In this document: positions 17,070 to 24,727 of the stretch, piece after piece
How the letters are laid out: each line of letters opens with the position of its first letter
Numbering within the stretch: the stretch's first letter is position 1
From: CALINB01 sp938045325
Lineage (GTDB): Bacteria > Pseudomonadota > Alphaproteobacteria > Rhodospirillales > CALINB01
Assembly: GCA_038114465.1 (NCBI GenBank)
Contig: JAYNQW010000016.1
Span: 3,165-67,164, forward strand
Length of the DNA stretch: 64,000 bases
Reading direction: 5' to 3'
Made by a program: the position numbers and the translations under genes
Notes under the pieces: model-generated
Database searches by the model: none
What the model saw: the letters and a program-made list of their open reading frames with translations, nothing else
What the model was told of the DNA's origin: nothing

Positions 17070-17100
17070 ATAAAGATCGACAGCATGGAGGGGGAAGCCA

Positions 17101-18606
17101 ATGGCCGGACGTCTGTCTTATCTCATGGTGGGGTTATTTTTTTTCTTCAGCAGTATTGTATTGTGCGTACCGGACGCCTTCGCGCAAACCGACGGTATCG
17201 ATAAGGCGATTAACGATACGTTCGCGCCGATAGCCAATGCCTTTGCCGGCTTTATTTTCTCAAAAGTTTACGGGGTGCCGTGGATCCTGGTGTGGCTCGT
17301 CGTCGGCGCCATCGTTTTTACGTTTTATTTCCGCTTTATTAGCATCAGAGGCTTCAAGCACGCCATCGACATCACCCTGGGCAGGGTTGATAACAACGAA
17401 AAAGACCCTGGAGAAGTATCTCACTTTCAGGCGCTGGCAACGGCGCTGTCGGGCACCATCGGCCTCGGCAATATTGCCGGTGTTGCCATTGCGATTTCAT
17501 TGGGCGGACCGGGCGCGACGTTTTGGATGATCTTGGCCGGGTTCCTCGGCATGTCGTCGAAGTTCGTCGAATGCACACTGGCGGTTATGTACCGCAAGGA
17601 GTTGCCTGACGGCCGTGTTTCCGGCGGGCCGATGTATTACATCAGCCAGGGCTTTGCCGAAAAGAACATGCCCGGCTTGGGGCGGGTGTTGGGCTTTATG
17701 TTCGCTGCCATGTGTGTCATCGGTGCGCTCGGCGCGGGCAACATGTTCCAGGCCAATCAGGCGTTTCAACAGTTCATGAATGTCACAGGCGGTGCCGATA
17801 GTTTTATCGCCGATAAGGCTTGGGCCTTCGGCCTGCTATTTGCGGTGTTGGTCGGCATCGTCATAATCGGTGGTATCAAAAGTATCGCGCGCGTGACGGC
17901 GAAGCTCGTGCCGTTTATGGCCGTCGTTTACATTGTGGCTGCGTTGGTGATCATTCTCATGAATATCGATAAAGTCCCAGCGGCGTTCAGCGCCATTATC
18001 ACCGGTGCGTTTTCACCCGAAGGGGTGTCCGGCGGCATCATCGGCGTTCTCATTCAAGGCTTCCGCCGCGCCGCATTCTCCAACGAAGCTGGTATCGGCA
18101 CCGCGCCGATTGCGCACGCGGCGGTGCGCACCAAAGAACCGGTGACCCAAGGCTTCGTCTCGTTGCTGGAACCGTTCATCGATACCATCGTCGTCTGCAC
18201 GATGACTGCGCTCGTGATCATCATCACCGGTATGTATGTCAATACGAACGGTATCAGTGGCGTCGAGTTAACGTCAAAAGCGTTCGAAAGCGCGTTTCCG
18301 TGGTTCAAATATGTTTTGACGTTGGCCGTGATCTTATTTGCCTATTCGACGATGTTGTCGTGGTCCTACTACGGCACCAAGGCGTGGACTTACATCTTTG
18401 GTGAATCGGCTCGCTCTAACTTAACCTATCGACTCATCTTTTGTGTTTTTGTTGTTGTTGGCGCGACTTCGAACCTGACCTCTGTCGTCGACTTTTCCGA
18501 TGCCATGATCTTCGCCATGGCGTTGATCAACATCAGCGGCCTTTATGTGCTTGCGCCGAAGGTGAAGGAAGAACTTAAAAAGTACATGGATCGCCTCGAT
18601 CGATGA
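17101..18606 (+). CDS. Sodium:alanine/glycine-type symporter (AGCS family)
   Basis: 501 residues with about 10-11 membrane helices and a signal-like N-terminus. The AGCS signature is clear: TALSGTIGLGNIAGVAIAISLGGPGATFWM, then SKFVECTLAVMYR, and SNEAGIGTAPIAHAA later. A strong GGAGGGG precedes ATG 17101 by 8 nt. It couples Na+ entry to uptake of a small amino acid. In the sulfonate operon an amino-sulfonate such as cysteate or a zwitterionic precursor could be the cargo, but nothing in the sequence shows this. It overlaps egtD by 4 nt (ATGA). Confidence 0.9.
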   Translation: MAGRLSYLMVGLFFFFSSIVLCVPDAFAQTDGIDKAINDTFAPIANAFAGFIFSKVYGVPWILVWLVVGAIVFTFYFRFISIRGFKHAIDITLGRVDNNEKDPGEVSHFQALATALSGTIGLGNIAGVAIAISLGGPGATFWMILAGFLGMSSKFVECTLAVMYRKELPDGRVSGGPMYYISQGFAEKNMPGLGRVLGFMFAAMCVIGALGAGNMFQANQAFQQFMNVTGGADSFIADKAWAFGLLFAVLVGIVIIGGIKSIARVTAKLVPFMAVVYIVAALVIILMNIDKVPAAFSAIITGAFSPEGVSGGIIGVLIQGFRRAAFSNEAGIGTAPIAHAAVRTKEPVTQGFVSLLEPFIDTIVVCTMTALVIIITGMYVNTNGISGVELTSKAFESAFPWFKYVLTLAVILFAYSTMLSWSYYGTKAWTYIFGESARSNLTYRLIFCVFVVVGATSNLTSVVDFSDAMIFAMALINISGLYVLAPKVKEELKKYMDRLDR

Positions 18607-19580
18607 ATCAGGATACAGCCCTTGCCTCATACGACGATTTTGCCCCGGAATCGGGCGATTTCCTGACAGAAGTCATTGATGGTCTTTCGGGCGATCCGAA
18701 GACATTGCCGTGCAAATATTTCTACGACGAATGCGGCTCGGATTTGTTTCAGAAGATTTGCAAACTGCCCGAATATTATCCGACGCGAACGGAAACCCGT
18801 CTGTTATCTGATTGCGCGCCTGACATTGCCGCCTCAATCGGTGCCCATTGCCGCCTCATCGAATACGGTACCGGTTCGAGCGAGAAAATGCGCATCGTAC
18901 TGAATGCACTTGAGCAACCCGCGGCATTTATCGCCGTTGATATTTCTCGAGAACATTTGCTGCAGGCAACGGAAGCATTGGCGGATGATCTTCCCGGCCT
19001 AGACGTCCATGCCGTGTGCGCTGATTTTACCAAACCGTTTGAGTTGCCGGCGATCAAGGTGGCGGAGAATGGCAAAGCCGTTGTCTTTTTTCCAGGCTCG
19101 AGCATCGGTAATTTTGATCAGGAAGGGGCCGTCGATTTTCTGGCCAACGCCGCAAGTCTCGTCGGGTCCGGCGGGGGGCTGGTCATTGGGGTCGATCTTA
19201 AAAAAGATACGGCAGTTCTTAATGCTGCTTATGACGATGCCGCCGGTGTGACCGCTGCGTTTAATTTAAATCTTTTGACGCGGATCAACCGGGAGCTGAA
19301 TGGTACGTTCGATGTCAGTTCGTTTTCCCATCGCGCCTTTTACAACGAAGACCTGGGCCGCATTGAAATGCACCTTGTCAGCAGCCGGGTACAGACCGCC
19401 AAAGTCGGCGGGAAGCCATTTAAATTTATTGCTGGCGAAACCATCCACACGGAAAATTCATACAAGTATACGGTCGACGAATTTCAGGAGATCGGCCGGA
19501 AGGCCGGATTCAGGCCGGTTCAAGCCTGGACTGACCGAGATAATCTTTTCAGTGTACATTATTTCGAGACGGCTGCTTAA
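18603..19580 (+). CDS. egtD: EgtD-type L-histidine N-alpha-methyltransferase
   Basis: 325 residues, normal for EgtD. Motifs: LPCKYFYDECGSDLFQKIC, PEYYPTRTE, the SAM-binding IEYGTGSSEKMRIVL and the FFPGSSIGNF loop. EgtD trimethylates the alpha-amino group of His to hercynine, the first step to ergothioneine. No EgtB-type sulfoxide synthase, glutamine amidohydrolase or lyase is nearby. The start codon overlaps the symporter stop, so the two proteins are made together, which hints that the imported amino acid or its product is N-methylated. A relaxed-specificity member of the family is possible. Confidence 0.85.
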   Translation: MNQDTALASYDDFAPESGDFLTEVIDGLSGDPKTLPCKYFYDECGSDLFQKICKLPEYYPTRTETRLLSDCAPDIAASIGAHCRLIEYGTGSSEKMRIVLNALEQPAAFIAVDISREHLLQATEALADDLPGLDVHAVCADFTKPFELPAIKVAENGKAVVFFPGSSIGNFDQEGAVDFLANAASLVGSGGGLVIGVDLKKDTAVLNAAYDDAAGVTAAFNLNLLTRINRELNGTFDVSSFSHRAFYNEDLGRIEMHLVSSRVQTAKVGGKPFKFIAGETIHTENSYKYTVDEFQEIGRKAGFRPVQAWTDRDNLFSVHYFETAA

Positions 19581-19613
19581 ACGCCGCAACGCGAAACCTT
19601 AAAAAGGATTATC

Positions 19614-20387
19614 ATGGGGCTGAGCGCCGCAGCGATTGCATTCTTGTTTGCCGGCGCGGTCTTCACTGCGTTTATGAGTGCTGTTGCCGGTATCGGCGGC
19701 GTTTTGCTGTTTGCCCTGATGGCCTCGGTGTTGGAGTACGCGGTGCTGATCCCGATGTACGGGGCCATTCAAACAACAAGTGCGGTTTCCCGGGTGTGGT
19801 TGTACCGCAAGGATATTATTTATCCGTACTTTTGGTCGTTTCTGATCCCGTTTATTCCCGCAATTACGGTTAGCATTCTTATCTGGCTGTATCTCATTGA
19901 GGTGAAAGAAGCACAGCCGTATCTGAAAATAGCGATTGCTGTTTACCTATTCCTGTTTCTCGCCTCGGCAAAACTGCGTATTCGCAGCAATGATCCTAGA
20001 AAATTGATGATGATTGCCGGGTTTCTAAGCGGTTTTTTCTCGATGATTGTCGGAGTCGTCGGTTCCATTCAGGCGCCATTTTTCACAGCATTAAAAATCC
20101 GAAAGGAAGAGTTGGTTGCCTTGTTCAGTGTTGCATCGTTATTGGCAAACGGTATTAAAATTCCGATGTTGTTCTTCGTAATGGATCGTTTGAGTGCCGG
20201 GCATGGTATTTTATTTGCATTATTGGCTTTTAGCAGCGTCGCCGGTGCGTTCTTGGGGCGCAAGGCCATCGGCAAGATCAGCGAGACGACATTTAGGCGT
20301 ATCCTGCATGCACTACTGTTCGTGATTGCCTGCAAGCTGATTTATTGGGACGGCATTCTGGTCATTCTGGTCATTTGGCGTTCCTGA
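19614..20387 (+). CDS. TauE/SafE-family anion exporter (first of two)
   Basis: 257 residues, about 8 membrane helices, with the family's glycine-rich repeats (FMSAVAGIGGVLLFALMASV near the N-terminus and GFFSMIVGVVGSIQAPFF in the second half). AAAAGGA precedes ATG 19614. TauE-type proteins export sulfite, sulfoacetate or related anions during sulfonate degradation. Located downstream of suyAB, which releases sulfite, a sulfite-exporter role is likely. A paralogue follows 35 nt later. Confidence 0.88.
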   Translation: MGLSAAAIAFLFAGAVFTAFMSAVAGIGGVLLFALMASVLEYAVLIPMYGAIQTTSAVSRVWLYRKDIIYPYFWSFLIPFIPAITVSILIWLYLIEVKEAQPYLKIAIAVYLFLFLASAKLRIRSNDPRKLMMIAGFLSGFFSMIVGVVGSIQAPFFTALKIRKEELVALFSVASLLANGIKIPMLFFVMDRLSAGHGILFALLAFSSVAGAFLGRKAIGKISETTFRRILHALLFVIACKLIYWDGILVILVIWRS

Positions 20388-20422
20388 GCAGCACAGAGGC
20401 CGCGCGGCAAAGGGGGGAGAGC

Positions 20423-21190
20423 GTGGGGTTGGGTATCGGTTCGTTCATTATTTTGGTCGGTTCGTGTTTGGTTGGCTCGGCGGTATCTGTGGTTGCCGGT
20501 TTCGGCGGTGGCTTGCTGTTCTTTGCTGCCATGGCCGCCGTTTTGGATTTCGCCCTCGTCATTCCTTTACACGGAACCATTGGAGCGAGCGCAAATATTT
20601 TCCGGATATCGCTGTTTTGGAAGCATATTGATCGCAGCGCTTCGAAATCGTTCCTCGTGACTTTTTTGCCATGTGCGCTGTTAAGTACGGTCGCCTGGTA
20701 TTTTTTAATCGAAACCGAAGCCGCACAGCCTTACATCAAAATGGCGATTGCGGTCTGCTTAATCGTTTTTACCCTGATGCCGAACTTCGAAATCAAATCA
20801 AAGAACCGGTTTAAGGTGATGGCGGGGGCGGGGGTCGCAACCGGACTACCGGTAATGCTGTTTAATGTCGGGCCGTTATTGGTGCCGTTTTTGGTCGCGT
20901 TGGATCTTAAAAAAGACTCATTTATCGGAACCTTCGCGTTTATCGGCCTGATCATCACACTATCAAAGATTCCGTTATTCCTGTTTATCCTCGACCGGCT
21001 GTCCTGGGAGATCGGTCTGCTGATCGTGCTCATGATCGCCGCCGTCGGGATCGGGACCTACGCCGGCAAGGCCATTTCCGGGCAGGTGAGTGAAAACCTG
21101 TTCCGCGCCTTGGTGAAGATCATCTTGATCGCGATTTCACTGAAACTTTTGTTATGGGACGGCGTGCGAGTGCTCGCGGGGTGGCATTGA
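20423..21190 (+). CDS. TauE/SafE-family anion exporter (second of two)
   Basis: 255 residues from GTG 20423 behind AAGGGGGGAG; a TTG at 20429 is an alternative start with better spacing. About 8 helices, with the matching repeats VVAGFGGGLLFFAAMAAVLDF and GAGVATGLPVMLFNVGPLLVPF. It shares layout and several motifs with the preceding gene (both have AQPYxKMAIAV-like helices), so it is a tandem duplicate that has diverged. One copy may move sulfite and the other a sulfonate by-product. It ends 3 nt before the convergent enolase-superfamily gene. Confidence 0.87.
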   Translation: MGLGIGSFIILVGSCLVGSAVSVVAGFGGGLLFFAAMAAVLDFALVIPLHGTIGASANIFRISLFWKHIDRSASKSFLVTFLPCALLSTVAWYFLIETEAAQPYIKMAIAVCLIVFTLMPNFEIKSKNRFKVMAGAGVATGLPVMLFNVGPLLVPFLVALDLKKDSFIGTFAFIGLIITLSKIPLFLFILDRLSWEIGLLIVLMIAAVGIGTYAGKAISGQVSENLFRALVKIILIAISLKLLLWDGVRVLAGWH

Positions 21191-21193
21191 AGC

Positions 21194-22291
21194 TTACTGC
21201 GCGGCGGCGGCTGTGCTTTTGCCGAGCCGTTCGGTCTCGCGCGTGTGTGCTGCGAGTGCTTCGCGGTCAATTTCCGGCCAAAACCCTTTGCGCAGGATGA
21301 TATCGCCGTTTTCGAACGGCAGCGGTTCGGTGAAAAGACGTGCGCTTGTTTTTAGAAATCCGTTGCCTTCGCCGGCGAGGTCGGTAGTTAGGTTGGCGCA
21401 GCAGGCTTCCATCCAATTGCCGAGTTCGGACGCGACACCGTCGCCGACGACGGGGCCCATGCCGAGTTCCTTGCAACGCTTCATGGCCGTTAATAGGTTT
21501 TCGATGCCTCCGGCGCGCTTGAGTTTGATTTTGCAGAAATCGACGCCCTCGATAGTGCCAGCACGTTCGACATCGGCAACACCGTAAATCGATTCATCCA
21601 GCATGATCGGCACCGGGGAAACAGCCGCGACGGCGGCGTTTGACTCCCAATCGTCCGAATCGCAGGGTTGCTCGAACAGTTCCAGGCCTTCCGGGTTAAC
21701 GCTGGCGACGAACCGCAGGGCGTCTTCGCGGGAATAGTTGCGGTTAGCATCAAGCCGGACCATGGCGCGGCCTACGGCGGCGGCGCGGGTCTTTTCGACC
21801 CGGGCGAGGTCGTCATCAACTTCAAAACCGACTTTCACCTTAAGCGTCTTGAAGCCTTGCCCTATCAGAGAATCCACTTCATCCGGAATTTCATCGAGGG
21901 TTTTTGAGCCGATCCCGGCCAGCATCGGCACCCGGGCGTCGTCTTTAATCGTGAAGGCTTCATTGCCTTCGAGCATTTCAATCGCCGTCGTCAGCGCCGT
22001 CGCCGCCATCGGACTGTTGGATTTTTGCGTCCAGATAGTGTCCTTGGCTTCTCCAGTATCCATGCCGAGAATTTGTGCGCCGACTTCGCGGCAAAAATTC
22101 CAGCCGACTTCCGGCGTTTCTTTTTTGCTGTACCCGTCCGGGATATGCGCTTCGCCCCAGCCGATGCCACCTTCAGTATTTCTGATCTCAATGATGTAAG
22201 GGTCAAACGTTTCGTAGGTTTTAAACGCGACCTTATAGGGTTTCGGCAGCGGCAACTGCACGCGATAGAGGGTGATGTCTGCGATCATCAT
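21194..22291 (-). CDS. Enolase-superfamily enzyme, MR/MLE (dipeptide epimerase/muconate cycloisomerase-like) subgroup
   Basis: 365 residues. The barrel-domain catalytic set is present: TLKVKVG (KxK base), RLDANRNY (metal Asp), LFEQPC (metal Glu), MLDESIYG (third metal ligand) and CKIKLKRAGG (second Lys), the arrangement of the muconate-lactonising subgroup that includes L-Ala-D/L-Glu epimerases and N-succinylamino-acid racemases. It abstracts an alpha proton from a carboxylate. Substrate is unknown. It shares a minus-strand unit with the GST gene 9 nt upstream. Sugar-acid dehydratase activity is less likely because the His-Asp dyad is absent. Confidence 0.88.
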   Translation of the reverse strand: MMIADITLYRVQLPLPKPYKVAFKTYETFDPYIIEIRNTEGGIGWGEAHIPDGYSKKETPEVGWNFCREVGAQILGMDTGEAKDTIWTQKSNSPMAATALTTAIEMLEGNEAFTIKDDARVPMLAGIGSKTLDEIPDEVDSLIGQGFKTLKVKVGFEVDDDLARVEKTRAAAVGRAMVRLDANRNYSREDALRFVASVNPEGLELFEQPCDSDDWESNAAVAAVSPVPIMLDESIYGVADVERAGTIEGVDFCKIKLKRAGGIENLLTAMKRCKELGMGPVVGDGVASELGNWMEACCANLTTDLAGEGNGFLKTSARLFTEPLPFENGDIILRKGFWPEIDREALAAHTRETERLGKSTAAAAQ

Positions 22292-22300
22292 GCTAAATCC

Positions 22301-22918
22301 TTACGGGCAAATCGGCACATGCTCGGCGTAACCCGGACGCTCGCCAATGCGTTTGTAATAGGCTTCGAGATTTTTCATCGACGGACGGTCTTCGACCAAA
22401 GCGAAGAACCGGTGCAGGTGAATGCCCATCGCGAAGTCCCCCATGCTCAAATTTTTGCCGAGGACGAAGTCCCGGCCCTCGAGGTGGTTGTCGAACATAG
22501 CCCATTTTTCGCTGAGTTCTGCTGATTTTTCTTTCACCATGTTCATGTCGCGCTCCGCTTCGGGGGTGCGGGTCAGGGTGCGAAATATCGGACTGGTGAC
22601 CATGTTGATCACAGAGAGCTGCCAATCCATCCATTTTTCGGCAAGCGCGCGTTCAGCAGGATCTTCAGGCCATAAATTGCCGCGGCTGTGTTTGCAGGTC
22701 AGGTACCGTATGATGGTGTTCGATTCCCAAAGCACGAGATCACCGTCCTCAATGGTCGGTACGAGACCGTTCGGATTGAGTTTACGATACGCCGGATCGT
22801 CATTGCCACCGAATGGGCCACTCCAATCGATTCGTTCGTATTCAAGGCCGATTTCGGCGCAACACCATAAAACTTTTCGAACATTACTGGATGTATTCCG
22901 TCCCCAGATTTTAAGCAT
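22301..22918 (-). CDS. Glutathione S-transferase family protein
   Basis: 205 residues. The N-terminal thioredoxin-like domain shows SSNVRKVLWCCAEIGLEYE with a Ser that could activate glutathione, the cis-Pro segment NGLVPTIEDGD, and the glutathione-contact LWESNTIIRYL. An all-helical C-terminal domain follows (KWMDWQLSVIN). It resembles bacterial beta/theta-like GSTs. First gene of a two-gene minus-strand unit; function probably detoxification or a glutathione-dependent catabolic step. Confidence 0.9.
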   Translation of the reverse strand: MLKIWGRNTSSNVRKVLWCCAEIGLEYERIDWSGPFGGNDDPAYRKLNPNGLVPTIEDGDLVLWESNTIIRYLTCKHSRGNLWPEDPAERALAEKWMDWQLSVINMVTSPIFRTLTRTPEAERDMNMVKEKSAELSEKWAMFDNHLEGRDFVLGKNLSMGDFAMGIHLHRFFALVEDRPSMKNLEAYYKRIGERPGYAEHVPICP

Positions 22919-23100
22919 GTTATTCGTTTCCCTCTTTAAAAATTTTGGCCACGTTGTGAAACTATCGGTGATATGTCAAGCCGGTCGGGCGGGTATGACG
23001 AGCTTTCCCATTGATTCTAATGAAAAATATTCTAACGGGCCTTCAGGCGTTTGTAATGAGTTCAGTCTAGGCTTGATTTCTGCGCCCTAATGAGGAGTCT

Positions 23101-23128
23101 TTGAGCTTGGTGTAAAAATGATTATATT
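23101..23128 (+). promoter_or_regulatory. Candidate promoter upstream of the hopanoid operon
   Basis: TTGAGC at 23101-23106 and TATATT at 23123-23128 are spaced by 16 nt and lie 66 nt before the first gene of the plus-strand hopanoid run. The rest of 22919-23194 holds no gene that I can support. Confidence 0.4.
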
Positions 23129-23194
23129 TCGTTGCCAGCCGCATAGGCCAGTTTCGGTGTTTTTTGAAGTAAAAATATAGAAGAGAAAGTAAGA

Positions 23195-23827
23195 ATGATT
23201 TTTAAACGGCTGATTATGAAGTTAGCGATTGTTTTCGTGTTTTCGGCATTGGTTTTACTGGGCACGGGCAATGCTGAAAATTTTGAAACCGGCGCTAAAA
23301 AATTTATCGAGTCGCTGGCCGGTGAGGCTTTAACCTCGCTTACAATCAAAGAGCAGCCCCGGCCGGAACGAGTGGTGAAATTCAGAAAGTTATTTCATGA
23401 ATATTTTGCCCATAAGACGATTGCCGCCTGGGTTTTAGGCCGCTATTGGCGCCAAGCAACGCGGGAACAAAAGCAGGAATATTTTAAGCTATTCGAGGAA
23501 TTGTTGGTCGAGACCTATGTCGACCGTTTTGCCCGCTATCCCAATGCGGAACTCCAGGTTTCCAATGCCTTAGGTTCCGGCGGGCGGGATGTCGTGGTGT
23601 CGTCCATGTTGAATCGTTCGGATGGCCAGCCGCCAGTCAAAGTCGATTGGCGCCTGCGGGCCCGCGAGGGAAAATATAAAGTCATTGATCTCATCGTCGA
23701 AGGCCTAAGCATGGGGCAAACGCAACGGTCAGAATTCGCTTCTGTGATTCGTCAAAACGGCGGTACCGTTGAGGGCCTGCTCGACGAGCTTCGTAAAAAA
23801 ATAAAAAAAATGAAACAATCATCCTAA
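23195..23827 (+). CDS. MlaC/Ttg2D-family periplasmic phospholipid/hopanoid-binding protein
   Basis: 210 residues: signal peptide (LIMKLAIVFVFSALVLLGTGNA), then the MlaC fold, with FRKLFHEYFAHKTIAAWVLGRYWRQAT matching the Ttg2D/HpnM core and VDWRLRAREGKYKVIDLIVEG near the end. Such proteins ferry lipids across the periplasm. It is the first gene of the hopanoid operon, 33 nt before hpnC, and is a distant paralogue of the two HpnM-like genes at 43904-45215. GAAAGTAAG precedes ATG 23195; the in-frame ATG at 23216 would shorten the signal peptide. Confidence 0.85.
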   Translation: MIFKRLIMKLAIVFVFSALVLLGTGNAENFETGAKKFIESLAGEALTSLTIKEQPRPERVVKFRKLFHEYFAHKTIAAWVLGRYWRQATREQKQEYFKLFEELLVETYVDRFARYPNAELQVSNALGSGGRDVVVSSMLNRSDGQPPVKVDWRLRAREGKYKVIDLIVEGLSMGQTQRSEFASVIRQNGGTVEGLLDELRKKIKKMKQSS

Positions 23828-23860
23828 GAACGAACGTTCTTAAATCGGTTAAGAAAACTT

Positions 23861-24727
23861 ATGGTCACGGCTCCGTCATCGAACGTCGAGACGCCATCCG
23901 GCAAAGACGTGGCTTATGAAAATTTCCCCGTTGGGTCGTGGCTGTTGCCGGCGCATCTCCGACCGCATGTTGCAATCTTTTATGCTTTTGCCCGGGCATC
24001 TGATGATATCGCGGACAATCCGACTTTAACCCCGGATGAAAAAATTAAGCGGCTGGATGGTTTTGAAGCAGCATTACTGGGGAAGGGTGATCAAGATACT
24101 GAGTTTGGGAAAGCTGCCCGGATGCGCGCGAGTTTGGCAGAAACAGGTGTGCCGCCGCAACATTGCCTCGATCTGCTGACCGCCTTTAAACAAGACGCCA
24201 CGAAAATTCGCTACGACGATTGGGATGACCTTGTCGGCTATTGCGTACTCTCGGCGGCATCGGTCGGGCGTTATATGGTCGATCTTCACGGCGGTTCGCG
24301 CGACGGTTACGGCCCATCCGATGCACTTTGTATCGCGTTGCAGATCATCAACCATTTGCAGGACGCTCAGGACGATTATCGCCAGTTGAACCGCGTTTAT
24401 CTGCCGCAGGATTGGATAACGGAATCGGGCGTGGATGTGGCATCACTCGATGAAACGAAATCGGCTCCGGGCATGCGCCGGGTATTTGACCTGACCCTCG
24501 ATCATGTTGAACTGCTGATGCCCGATGCCCGGCGGTTGCCGCTTGGGTTGGCGTCGAAACGGTTGGCCATGGAATCTGCCGTCATTGTACGTATTGCAGA
24601 AGCCTTGATCGACCGTCTGCGTCGCCGTGATTTACTGGCTTGCCGCGTTGAGCTCTCGAAGTTCGAATATTTATGGTATTGCATGCGGGGGGCGATGGCT
24701 GTGTTTTTCGGAGCCTACCGCCAGTGA
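23861..24727 (+). CDS. hpnC: Squalene synthase-like HpnC (hydroxysqualene synthase step)
   Basis: 288 residues. Two Asp-rich motifs for diphosphate/Mg2+ binding: ASDDIADNP (about 46-54) and LQDAQDDYRQLNRVYLPQ (about 165-180). In bacteria HpnC, HpnD and HpnE together make squalene: HpnD forms presqualene diphosphate, HpnC converts it to hydroxysqualene, HpnE reduces it. The stop overlaps the GTG of hpnB by 4 nt. Order hpnC-hpnB-hpnD-hpnE-shc matches a bacterial hopanoid operon with hpnB inserted. Confidence 0.93.
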   Translation: MVTAPSSNVETPSGKDVAYENFPVGSWLLPAHLRPHVAIFYAFARASDDIADNPTLTPDEKIKRLDGFEAALLGKGDQDTEFGKAARMRASLAETGVPPQHCLDLLTAFKQDATKIRYDDWDDLVGYCVLSAASVGRYMVDLHGGSRDGYGPSDALCIALQIINHLQDAQDDYRQLNRVYLPQDWITESGVDVASLDETKSAPGMRRVFDLTLDHVELLMPDARRLPLGLASKRLAMESAVIVRIAEALIDRLRRRDLLACRVELSKFEYLWYCMRGAMAVFFGAYRQ

